Below, in pieces: positions 16,690 through 24,176 of a stretch of DNA of 34,629 nucleotides; position 1 is the first letter of the stretch; every line of letters begins with the position of its first letter. Where the stretch lies: contig NZ_JAKKFH010000014.1 of assembly GCF_022230925.1 (NCBI RefSeq), positions 1 through 34,629 on the forward strand, given 5' to 3'. This DNA comes from Micromonospora alfalfae. Lineage in GTDB: Bacteria; Actinomycetota; Actinomycetes; Mycobacteriales; Micromonosporaceae. The position numbers and the translations under genes were made by a program. Under the pieces are notes generated by a model. It was not told the DNA's origin. It ran no database searches and was given only the letters and a program-made list of their open reading frames with translations.

Positions 16690-17710
16690 TCTGCTGTTCG
16701 GCCTGGACACGTTCGGCGATGTACCGCAGGACGACGCCGGCAAGCTCGTCTCCCACGCGGCGGCGATCCGGCAGGTCGTCGACGAGGCGGTGCTCGCCGA
16801 CCAACTCGGGGTCGACGTCATCGCCCTGGGCGAGCACCACCGGCCGGAGTACTCGGTCTCCACGCCGGAGACGGTGCTGGCCGGAATCGCCACCCGCACC
16901 TCACGGATCCGGTTGGCCTCCGGCGTGACAGTGCTGAGTTCGGACGACCCGGTACGGGTGTTCCAGCGCTTCGCCACAGTGGACGCGCTGTCGAACGGCA
17001 GAGCCGAGGTCATCCTCGGTCGCGGATCGTTCACCGAGTCCTTCCCGCTCTTCGGTTACGACCTGCGCGACTACGACACGCTGTTCGAGGAGAAGATCGA
17101 ACTGTTCGTCAAGTTGCTGGACGAGAAGCCGGTCACCTGGAGCGGCACCCTGCGTGCCCCGCTGGAGAACGCCGACGTGTTCCCGAAGACCGAATCGGGT
17201 CACCTGGACACCTGGGTCGGTGTGGGTGGCTCACCGCAGTCGGTCGTCCGCACCGCCCAGTACGGGCTGCCGCTCATGCTGGCCATCATCGGCGGCGCCC
17301 CCGAGCGCTTCGCGCCCTACATCGACCTGTACCGCCGGGCGGCCGACCAGCTCGGCACGACCGCGCACCCGGTCGGCATGCACTCGCCGGGCTTCATCGC
17401 CGACACCGACGAGCAGGCCAAGGAGATCTACTGGCCGCACTACCGGATCATGCGGGACCGGATCGGCAAACTGCGGGGCTGGCCGCCGATCCGCCGTCAG
17501 GAGTTCGACTCCGAGGTGGAGAACGGCTCCCTCTACATCGGTTCACCGGAGACGGTGGCCCGCCGGATGGCCCGTGCGATCCGCAGCCTCGGCGTCGGCC
17601 GGTTCGACCTCATCTACTCGGCCGGAGCGCAACCGGCCAGCGCCCGGATGCGCGCCGTGGAACTCTACGGCTCCAAGGTGATCCCCATGGTCCGCGACCT
17701 GCTGGCCTGA
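16682..17710 (+). CDS. Luciferase-like (LLM) flavin/F420-dependent oxidoreductase 2
   Basis: A 342-residue paralogue of the preceding gene, similar along its length: both share [56 protein letters not shown] and IGSPETVA motifs. A local duplication is the natural explanation, with the two perhaps forming a heterodimer or acting on related substrates. The ATG overlaps the previous stop by 8 bp, so translation is coupled. No signal peptide; cytoplasmic. Confidence 0.9.
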   Translation: MSDLLFGLDTFGDVPQDDAGKLVSHAAAIRQVVDEAVLADQLGVDVIALGEHHRPEYSVSTPETVLAGIATRTSRIRLASGVTVLSSDDPVRVFQRFATVDALSNGRAEVILGRGSFTESFPLFGYDLRDYDTLFEEKIELFVKLLDEKPVTWSGTLRAPLENADVFPKTESGHLDTWVGVGGSPQSVVRTAQYGLPLMLAIIGGAPERFAPYIDLYRRAADQLGTTAHPVGMHSPGFIADTDEQAKEIYWPHYRIMRDRIGKLRGWPPIRRQEFDSEVENGSLYIGSPETVARRMARAIRSLGVGRFDLIYSAGAQPASARMRAVELYGSKVIPMVRDLLA

Positions 17711-17738
17711 TCAGCACTTCCCACGCGAGAGGACGACC

Positions 17739-18455
17739 ATGTTCGACAACGACCGGAGCCGGCCGGCGACCATCGGCATCCTCGGGGCCGGCAAGGTGGG
17801 CACGGTGCTCGCCCGGCTCGCCGTCGCCGCCGGCTACCGGGTACGGGTGGCCGGCTCCGGCGACCCGGCGAAGATCGCCCTCACCGTCGAGGTCCTCGCG
17901 CCGGGGGCCGAGGCCACCACGGCTGTCGACGCGGCAGCCGACGCCGACGTCGTCATCCTCGCCCTGCCCCTGGGCAAGTACCGCAGCGTTCCCGCCGAGG
18001 CGTTGCGCGGCAAGCTCGTCGTCGACGCCATGAACTACTGGTGGGAGATCGACGGCGTCCGTGACGACCTCACCAACCCGCGTACCTCGTCGAGCGAGAC
18101 CGTCCAGGCGTTCCTGTCCGGCTCACGCGTCGTGAAGGCGTTCAACCACATGGGCTATCACGACCTGGAGGACGAGGCGCGGCCGGCGGGGACGAGCGGC
18201 CGCAAGGCCATCGCGATCGCCGGCGACGACAACGCCGACCTCACCGAGGTCGCGGCCCTGGTGGACGCGCTCGGCTTCGATCCGGTCGTCGCCGGCCCGC
18301 TGGCCGAGGGGGTACGACTCGAACCGGGCAGCGAGTTGTTCGGCGCCAACGTGAGCGCCGACGAGGTACGCGCCATGCTCGACCGCTTCCCGGAGTCGGA
18401 GCGGGGACGGACCATCACCGCCGCCCGAGCCTCGACCGCACCCGAGGCCGCCTAG
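17739..18455 (+). CDS. NADPH-dependent F420 reductase-like oxidoreductase
   Basis: A 238-residue Rossmann protein with [18 protein letters not shown] (11-28), a dinucleotide-binding loop of the F420-reductase/NADP-oxidoreductase coenzyme-binding family (PF03807-like). [14 protein letters not shown] and VVDAMNYW follow the family order. Such proteins transfer hydride between NADPH and F420; others in the family are dehydrogenases, so F420 use is inferred. It lies 28 bp after the second LLM gene with GAGAGGACG before the start and would supply reduced cofactor to the two LLM enzymes. Its stop overlaps the stop of the convergent TPR gene (CTAG). Confidence 0.85.
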   Translation: MFDNDRSRPATIGILGAGKVGTVLARLAVAAGYRVRVAGSGDPAKIALTVEVLAPGAEATTAVDAAADADVVILALPLGKYRSVPAEALRGKLVVDAMNYWWEIDGVRDDLTNPRTSSSETVQAFLSGSRVVKAFNHMGYHDLEDEARPAGTSGRKAIAIAGDDNADLTEVAALVDALGFDPVVAGPLAEGVRLEPGSELFGANVSADEVRAMLDRFPESERGRTITAARASTAPEAA

Positions 18456-19171
18456 ACGTCGAAGGCCGCCCGCGGTTCGAGGTGCTGGCCCACGGCGTAC
18501 TGCTGGTCAAAGTCGGTCGGGCCGAGCGCCACGGTCGCTGCGGCGCGCATCCGGGCGAGGTCCGCCGCGTCGTCCGGGTCCGGCACCTGGCCGAGCGCCG
18601 CGAACGCGGCGTCCGCGACGCCGATCATCCGGGCCGCGCGGGAGTGGTCCCCCTCGGCGGTCGCGAGCGCGGCGCCGGCGACGCAGACGTACGGCACGAA
18701 GTCGGCCCACCCGTTGTCGAACACCCGCTCGCGGTTCTCGGCGAACAGCGTCCGCGCCACGTCGAGGTTGCCCAGCCCCAGCTCGCAGAATGCGAGGTTG
18801 TGATATTCGGAGTTGACCGTCTCGGGTTGGCCGAGCGCCTCGTTGAGCGCGATGCTCTCCCGGTACAGGTCCCGGGCGCGGAGCAGGTCGCCGGACATCC
18901 GCGCGACGCCAGCCAGCACGTGCCTCGGCCGTTCCTCAAGGCTGCGGTCGCCGGAGCGCAGCGCCACCTCCAGTGCCTCCCGGGCCCGGGCCTCTCCGCC
19001 CGGCAGGTCACCGCCGCGAATGGCGACCCGGGCGAGGCTGTACCGGGCCTCGACCTCGCCCGCCGGGTCGCCGGCCGCCTGCGCCCGCTCGATCTCGGCC
19101 TCGCTCATCCGCACCACGGCGTCGGTCTCGCCCCGCCGAAACGCCGAACGCACGCTCTCACTGAAGGTCAT
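18452..19171 (-). CDS. Tetratricopeptide-repeat protein
   Basis: A 239-residue all-helical protein with TPR-like helix pairs, for example [40 protein letters not shown] and [18 protein letters not shown], covering about residues 20-165. The C terminus ([17 protein letters not shown] onward) resembles the tail of TPR domains in AfsR/LuxR-type regulators, but no DNA-binding or ATPase domain is present. ATG 19171 is preferred because GGGGGAGAGG precedes it; GTG 19219 would overlap the GNAT stop. It follows the GNAT gene closely and is probably co-transcribed. Function unknown, likely protein binding. Confidence 0.75.
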   Translation of the reverse strand: MTFSESVRSAFRRGETDAVVRMSEAEIERAQAAGDPAGEVEARYSLARVAIRGGDLPGGEARAREALEVALRSGDRSLEERPRHVLAGVARMSGDLLRARDLYRESIALNEALGQPETVNSEYHNLAFCELGLGNLDVARTLFAENRERVFDNGWADFVPYVCVAGAALATAEGDHSRAARMIGVADAAFAALGQVPDPDDAADLARMRAAATVALGPTDFDQQYAVGQHLEPRAAFDV

Positions 19172-19215
19172 GGCCCTCTCCCCCGTCACTGGCACCGCCC
19201 GGTCGACATCGTCCG

Positions 19216-19977
19216 TCACCGCGCGTGGAACATGGTCCAGGTCTCCACGAGCGTGAAGCCCATCGACTCGTAGAGCGGGCGACCCATCACGCTGGTGTGC
19301 AGGTAGGCGGCATCCGCGCCGGCAGCGATGCCGTCCCGCAGAACCGTTTCGGTGATCACCCGGCCGAGGCCACGGCCCCGGGCGGACGGAACCACGGCGA
19401 TGTTGAACACGCCGACCACCCCGGACGTCAGCATCCCGAGCCCGGTGCCGACGGGCTGGCCCGACTCCTCGGCCAGGTAGCCGGTGATGGGCTCGGCGTC
19501 GAGCACCGCACCGCCCGTCAGCGATCCGAAGAGGCCCTCGGGAACCTCGAAGCTCCGGGTGAGCGCGTCGGTGTAGAGGTCGTTCTCGGCGGCGCCGACC
19601 TGACGCACCGAGGGTCGCTCTGCCGAGCCGGCACGGAAGGTGAGATCGTCCGCCGCGCAGGCCAGCAGGGGCAGCTCGGCGCGTTCAAGGAGGCCGTGCC
19701 GGGCCGCGAGGCCAGCGACCTGGTCGTCCGCCTCGCCCCTGACGATGATCGACCAGTGCGCGGCCTGCCTGCCGACCTCGGTCGCCATCTCGTCGAGTGA
19801 ACCGAGATCGGGCTGGGTGGACCTGTCGTAGGCCGCGTTGAGCGTCGCGACGCCGGCCTGCGTCACCCCCGCGCGGGCGGTGCCCATCTCGGCGTACCCG
19901 CCCTTCGGGGTCACTGTGCACAGCGTCTCGAAGGCGTCGAAGTACGCCGCCGCCATCCGATCGGCGCTGATGTTCAT
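19216..19977 (-). CDS. GNAT-family N-acetyltransferase
   Basis: A 253-residue protein whose C-terminal half is a GNAT fold: FNIAVVPSARGRGLGRVIT carries the acetyl-CoA pyrophosphate loop RGRGLG, and AYLHTSVMGRPLYESMGF is the usual final strand-helix. The N-terminal half is a divergent GNAT-like or unrelated domain. The substrate cannot be read. The start follows AGGGAG. The TPR gene follows within 45 bp, forming a two-gene unit. Confidence 0.88.
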   Translation of the reverse strand: MNISADRMAAAYFDAFETLCTVTPKGGYAEMGTARAGVTQAGVATLNAAYDRSTQPDLGSLDEMATEVGRQAAHWSIIVRGEADDQVAGLAARHGLLERAELPLLACAADDLTFRAGSAERPSVRQVGAAENDLYTDALTRSFEVPEGLFGSLTGGAVLDAEPITGYLAEESGQPVGTGLGMLTSGVVGVFNIAVVPSARGRGLGRVITETVLRDGIAAGADAAYLHTSVMGRPLYESMGFTLVETWTMFHAR

Positions 19978-20184
19978 GACGGACTCCCTAGACCGGTCGT
20001 TCTGCTTCGGTCGACAACCTAGCCACCGATCACGCGGACCGGCAAATCACTGGCACGAGGCCCGCCACCTGCTGTCCGGTCTCGAACCGATCAGGAATCG
20101 AGAAGCCCGCCTGGGCCGAGCGCCCTAGCCTTTCCCCAGGTGGACGGCAGCATGCCGACCTGCACGACGATAGGGAGCCCGAGA

Positions 20185-20631
20185 ATGTCCGCGAAGACCA
20201 CTACCGTGTCCGACGGCTTCAGCGCCGAGGAGCGGGCCGCGATGAAGGAACGCGCCGCCGAGCTGCGCGCCGAGGGCAAGAAGGGCGCCAAGAAGGCGGA
20301 CGGGCTGCAAGCGGTCCTCGACCGGATCGCGCAGATGGAGCCGGAGGACCGCGCGCTCGCCGAGCGGGTGCACGTGACGGTGAGCGCCGCCGCCCCCGAC
20401 CTGACGCCGAAGACCTGGTACGGGATGCCCGCCTACGCGAACGAGGACGGCAAGATCGTCGTCTTCTTCCAGGACTCCGGCAAGTTCAACTACCGGTACT
20501 CGACAGTGGGCTTCCAGGACCCGGCCAACCTCGACGACGGGGACCTCTGGCCGGTGGCGTACGCGTTGCAGCAGTGGAGCCCGGCCGTGGAGAAGAAGAT
20601 CACCGAGCTGGTGCAGAAGGCGATCTCCTGA
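20185..20631 (+). CDS. DUF1801 (YdhG-like) protein
   Basis: A 148-residue protein. After a Lys/Ala-rich helical N terminus (to about 40), the DUF1801 core contains PKTWYGMPAYANEDGKIVVFF (about 75-95) and a FNYRYSTVGF strand. This fold is found in YdhG/frataxin-like 'iron chaperone' proteins of Bacillus, but biochemical function in actinomycetes is unproven. The start follows AGGGAG about 9 bases upstream. No operon partner: the next gene begins 119 bp on. Confidence 0.82.
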   Translation: MSAKTTTVSDGFSAEERAAMKERAAELRAEGKKGAKKADGLQAVLDRIAQMEPEDRALAERVHVTVSAAAPDLTPKTWYGMPAYANEDGKIVVFFQDSGKFNYRYSTVGFQDPANLDDGDLWPVAYALQQWSPAVEKKITELVQKAIS

Positions 20632-20750
20632 CCGATGCCCGCCCCCTCGTCGGCTGGCCCACGGTGCGATGATCGAGGGCCGGAGAGCCGACGGAGACGG
20701 GTGATGCGGACGATGCGGTACGGGCCGCCAGCGGTACGAGGAGTCCCCCG

Positions 20751-21266
20751 ATGACCGGCCGGGCCGGCGAGGTGTTCGACGCTGGTCGGACGGTGTCCGA
20801 CATCGAGTCGCTGCTCGCCGCGGACCTGCCCACGGACGGTGTCCCGGTCGACGAGGGAGACCCGGCCACCGGTGAGTGGACCGGCACCCGGGGTGCGGGC
20901 TTCCGGATCGCCCCGCTCTGGGAGAGCGAGGCGCTGACGGGTGTGTACGGCGCCGAATGGAACCAGGCCGAGGAGGCCGCCGAGGCGAACCTGGCCCTCG
21001 TCGTACGGGAGTTGGACCGGAGGTGGGGTGCGCACCGCAGGGTCTGCATGCGGGTGCCGCTGTTTCGGCATCAGGCCGGTGCACCAATGCCGGCGCTGTT
21101 CCAGTCGCTCAGCGACAGGGACTGCTTCGGCGATCTGACGGTCTGGGGGCCGACGGTGACCGAGGGTCGGTGGGTCGCTGTCTCGGTCAACCAGTGTGAC
21201 GGCGACGCTCCCATGATCATGACGGCGGTCGTCAGTCAACTACCGATCATGGAACTGTCGGACTGA
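20751..21266 (+). CDS. Uncharacterised acidic cytoplasmic protein
   Basis: A 171-residue protein not recognised as any family. It is acidic, has no signal peptide or membrane segment, and has two cysteines in the second half (RRVCMRVPL and SVNQCDGD). Repeated tryptophans (GEWTG, LWESE, AEWNQAEEA, VWGPT) and an alpha/beta pattern suggest a compact domain. GTACGAGGAG precedes the ATG at a good distance, and codon use fits its neighbours, so it is likely real. The gap before it (20632-20750) shows no clear signal. The IMPase gene starts 70 bp later. Confidence 0.65.
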   Translation: MTGRAGEVFDAGRTVSDIESLLAADLPTDGVPVDEGDPATGEWTGTRGAGFRIAPLWESEALTGVYGAEWNQAEEAAEANLALVVRELDRRWGAHRRVCMRVPLFRHQAGAPMPALFQSLSDRDCFGDLTVWGPTVTEGRWVAVSVNQCDGDAPMIMTAVVSQLPIMELSD

Positions 21267-21336
21267 CCTGCCCGGTGACCCACGGCCCGGGTGTGGGGCT
21301 GTCATCGACGTTGCCGACGGCTCCTATGGTTCGGGC

Positions 21337-22149
21337 ATGTCGATCACAGACCAGGCGTTGGCCATCGAGGCGGCGGAAGCTGGGGGCGCAGTCGTCCGCT
21401 CCCGGTACGGCTCGGAGCTGACGCGCGTCATGAAGAGCGGCGGTGACTTCGCCACCGCTGCCGACGTCGAGGCCGAGTGGGCCATCCTCGACGTCCTGCG
21501 CGCGGCGCGTCCGGACGACGCGGTGGTGGCCGAGGAGAGCGGGCGTACGGGTACCGGCGACAACGGGCGCACCTGGCTGGTCGATCCGCTGTGCGGCACG
21601 TTGAACTTCGCCGCGCGGACCATGCTGGCCTCGGTCAACGTAGCCCTGCGGGTCGGGTCGGACGTCACGGTGGCGGCCTCGGTGGACCCGTTCGCCGCCG
21701 AGGTGTTCTGGGCCGACGGCACCGCCGCGTACGTCCGGAGCGCGGGGACTGACGAGCGACTCGTCCCCTCGGCCGAGTCGACGCTCGTCGACCTGAATCT
21801 CGACCCGCCCTTTCCCAACCGGGACGGCTTCCTGGCCGCCCGCCTGCTCACGGACGAGGGTTTCCTCGAACGGTTCCGGCCCCGGGTGGTCTCCACCAGC
21901 CTGGCCGTGGCCTGGGTCGCCGCCGGTCGCCGCGCCGCCTATGTGACCGACCGCCACGACCTGCGGAACAGCGTCCACTTCGCGGCCGGAATCGCGCTCT
22001 GCCAAGCGGCCGGCTGCGTGGTCACCGGGCTCGACGGTCAGCCGCTGCACACCGGTGGGGACGGTCTCGTCGTTGCCGCTGACGAGCGGACGCACGCCGC
22101 CCTGCTGACGCTCGTCCGGAAACAGGGCTCGCTATCGACCCGGCCTTGA
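21337..22149 (+). CDS. Inositol-monophosphatase-family protein with altered active site
   Basis: A 270-residue IMPase-fold protein. Motif 1 VVAEESG (63-69) keeps the metal-binding Glu, but motif 2, usually DPIDGT, reads DPLCGT (83-88), so the second metal-ligand Asp is Cys86. The third motif, usually WDxAAG, reads SVHFAAG, with His214 in place of the Asp. Two of the metal ligands of Mg-dependent phosphatases are thus changed, and normal phosphatase activity is doubtful; a regulatory role or another chemistry is possible. No signal peptide. Its stop codon overlaps the -35 element of the sodN promoter. Confidence 0.85.
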   Translation: MSITDQALAIEAAEAGGAVVRSRYGSELTRVMKSGGDFATAADVEAEWAILDVLRAARPDDAVVAEESGRTGTGDNGRTWLVDPLCGTLNFAARTMLASVNVALRVGSDVTVAASVDPFAAEVFWADGTAAYVRSAGTDERLVPSAESTLVDLNLDPPFPNRDGFLAARLLTDEGFLERFRPRVVSTSLAVAWVAAGRRAAYVTDRHDLRNSVHFAAGIALCQAAGCVVTGLDGQPLHTGGDGLVVAADERTHAALLTLVRKQGSLSTRP

Positions 22150-22176
22150 CATGAAGTGCGGTTGAGGTTCTAGCGT
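22146..22176 (+). promoter_or_regulatory. MerR/SoxR-type promoter for sodN
   Basis: A perfect -35 TTGACA (22146-22151) is separated by 19 bp from TAGCGT (22171-22176). The spacer carries a dyad: ACATGAA (22149-22155) and TTGAGGT (22162-22168), close to the ACCTCAA/TTGAGGT half sites of MerR-family operators such as SoxR. A long spacer with a central dyad is the signature of MerR-activated promoters. The expected start is near 22183, giving a leader of about 65 nt. Confidence 0.55.
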
Positions 22177-22248
22177 CCCTAGATGATCACGTCAGGGCCG
22201 CCGTGCCCGGACGTACGTCAGCTGAGCACCACCGTCGAAGGGATTCCG

Positions 22249-22653
22249 ATGTTCCTGTCCCGCCTTCTCCGCCCGCGTACCCTCGCGAGCGCGCACTGCG
22301 ACCTCCCCTGCGGCGTCTACGACCCGGCGCAGGCCCGCATCGAGGCCGAGTCGATCAAGGCAATCTCCGAGAAGTACCAGGCCAGCGACGACCCGGAGTT
22401 TCGCACCCGCGCGTTGCTCATCAAGGAGCAGCGAGCCGAGCTGGTGAAGCACCACCTCTGGGTGTTGTGGACCGACTACTTCAAGCAGCCGCACTTCGAG
22501 AAGTACCCCCAGCTGCACAGCCTCTTCAACGAGGCGACGAAGCTGGCGGGTGCCGGCGGCGCGAAGGGCGCTGCGGACCCGGCGGTCGCCGAGCAGCTCC
22601 TCGGCAGGATCGAGGAGATCTCGAAGATCTTCTGGGAGACCAAGCAGAACTGA
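22249..22653 (+). CDS. sodN: Nickel-containing superoxide dismutase (pro-form)
   Basis: A 134-residue NiSOD precursor. A 15-residue propeptide (MFLSRLLRPRTLASA) ends just before the nickel hook HCDLPCGVY; after cleavage the new His1 with Cys2 and Cys6 binds nickel. The rest (YDPAQARIEAESIKAI, KEQRAELVKHHLWVLWTDYFK, KIFWETKQ) is the four-helix bundle typical of Streptomyces SodN. It removes superoxide in the cytoplasm as a hexamer. The start follows AAGGGA; earlier in-frame ATG 22183 would only lengthen the propeptide. The processing peptidase gene sodX, usually next to sodN, is absent; a radical SAM gene follows 61 bp later. Confidence 0.95.
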   Translation: MFLSRLLRPRTLASAHCDLPCGVYDPAQARIEAESIKAISEKYQASDDPEFRTRALLIKEQRAELVKHHLWVLWTDYFKQPHFEKYPQLHSLFNEATKLAGAGGAKGAADPAVAEQLLGRIEEISKIFWETKQN

Positions 22654-22714
22654 TCAACCGGCACCCTGTGGCACCGGCCACCCGGTTCGGCGTACCGCGT
22701 TCGGGAGGAACCGC

Positions 22715-24025
22715 ATGACGTCGCGCACCGACCTCGTCGAAGAGTTGATGGGCCGTTTCCCACACGTGCCACGGGAGGCGGTCCTCAAGGAGGACCTGCT
22801 GCGGGGCGGGCTCGCCTTCGACGACGCGGCACTGACCGACAACGAGCACGGCGACGTCAAGCCGAAGTCGTACTTCATCTTCTCCTTCGACCACCGGACG
22901 CTCCCGGAGTTGGGGACGGCGGCGCTGCGCCGGCCACCGGAGGAGATCGTGCTCACCGGCGGCCCGTACGACCTGCGTCGTACCGTCGTGTCGGTCCGTA
23001 CCAACCCCAGCTCGCCGTACCGCGTCGGCACCGACAGCGACGGTCGACTGCGCCTGTTCCTGGACGGACAGCCGATCGCCGATGTCGGGTTGCCCCCCAT
23101 GCCGGCGTACTACCGCCACACCCTCGCCAACGGCAAGTCGGTGATGGAGGTCGCCCCGACGATCCAGTGGGGCTACCTGATCTACCTGACCGCGTTTCGG
23201 GTCTGCCAGTACTTCGGTGCCAAGGAGGAGTGCCAGTACTGCGACATCAACCACAACTGGCGCCAGCACAAGCAGGCCGGCCGGCCCTACACCGGGGTCA
23301 AGCCCGTCGACGAGGTCCTTGAGGCCCTGGAGATCATCGACCGGCACGACGTCGATCGCGCGTCGCAGGCGTACACGCTGACCGGTGGCAGCATCACCTC
23401 GCAGGTCAACGGGCTGGCCGAGGCCGATTTCTACGGCCGGTACGCGCAGGCGATCGAGGAGCGGTTTCCGGGACGGTGGATCGGCAAGGTGGTGGCCCAG
23501 GCGCTGCCCCGAGCCGATGTGCAGCGGTTCCACGACTACGGAATCCGCATCTACCACCCCAACTACGAGGTGTGGGACAAGCGGCTGTTCGAGTTGTACT
23601 GCCCGGGCAAGGAGCGGTACGTCGGTCGGGAGGAGTGGCACCGGCGCATCCTCGACTCCGCCGAGGTGTTCGGCCCGCGCAACGTGATCCCGAACTTCGT
23701 GGCGGGCGTGGAGATGGCCGCCCCGCACGGCTTCACCAGCGTCGACGAGGCGATCGCGTCCACCACCGAAGGGCTTGACTACTTCATGTCCCGGGGGATC
23801 ACGCCCCGGTTCACCACCTGGTGCCCGGAGCCCACCACACCGCTGGGCCGGACGAACCCGCAGGGCGCGCCGCTCGAATACCACGTCCGCCTGCTGGAGG
23901 CGTACCGGGCGACGATGGACGCCCACGGCCTGTCCAGCCCGCCCGGGTACGGCCCGGCCGGGCCCGGACGGGCGGTCTTCTCGGTCAGCTCCTTCATGGA
24001 CACCCTGCCGTCCACTGATTCGTGA
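22715..24025 (+). CDS. Radical SAM protein with CX8CX2C cluster motif
   Basis: A 436-residue protein. Cys164, Cys173 and Cys176 (in FRVCQYFGAKEECQYCDIN) form a CX8CX2C motif that would hold a [4Fe-4S] cluster and SAM; the canonical spacing is CX3CX2C, so the first loop is five residues longer. TLTGGSITS (about 225-233) stands where the SAM-binding GGE motif is expected. About 160 residues precede the motif. No PqqD-like, SPASM or B12 domain is recognisable, and no precursor-peptide gene was found nearby. The start follows GGGAGGAA. It probably shares transcription with sodN. Substrate and product unknown. Confidence 0.85.
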   Translation: MTSRTDLVEELMGRFPHVPREAVLKEDLLRGGLAFDDAALTDNEHGDVKPKSYFIFSFDHRTLPELGTAALRRPPEEIVLTGGPYDLRRTVVSVRTNPSSPYRVGTDSDGRLRLFLDGQPIADVGLPPMPAYYRHTLANGKSVMEVAPTIQWGYLIYLTAFRVCQYFGAKEECQYCDINHNWRQHKQAGRPYTGVKPVDEVLEALEIIDRHDVDRASQAYTLTGGSITSQVNGLAEADFYGRYAQAIEERFPGRWIGKVVAQALPRADVQRFHDYGIRIYHPNYEVWDKRLFELYCPGKERYVGREEWHRRILDSAEVFGPRNVIPNFVAGVEMAAPHGFTSVDEAIASTTEGLDYFMSRGITPRFTTWCPEPTTPLGRTNPQGAPLEYHVRLLEAYRATMDAHGLSSPPGYGPAGPGRAVFSVSSFMDTLPSTDS

Positions 24026-24065
24026 CGGACGGCCTCGGCTGGCCCGCCCGGTTCGATCCGCCGAG

Positions 24066-24113
24066 GAGCGGTATACCTCAGAGGCATGTTCATACCGCTG
24101 AGGTATACCGCTC
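24066..24113. repeat. 16-bp inverted repeat with GGTATACC cores
   Basis: GAGCGGTATACCTCAG (24066-24081) is repeated inverted and exactly at 24098-24113, with a 16-nt loop. Each arm holds the palindrome GGTATACC. Within it two 15-bp imperfect palindromes (24073-24087 and 24092-24106) start 19 bp apart. It lies between convergent genes, so it may be a terminator, but the AT-rich cores also look like TetR-type operators. Confidence 0.7.
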
Positions 24114-24133
24114 ACCGCCGCAGTCGGCCGAGC

Positions 24134-24166
24134 CACACCCCGCCGGTTCACACCGGCAGGGTTGTG
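24134..24166. terminator. Imperfect hairpin after the pectate lyase gene
   Basis: A stem of about 12 bp with one mismatch and one bulge around a TTCACA loop, ending 11 bp from the pectate lyase stop. It can end the minus-strand transcript and perhaps the radical SAM transcript. Confidence 0.5.
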
Positions 24167-24176
24167 ACTCACCCGT

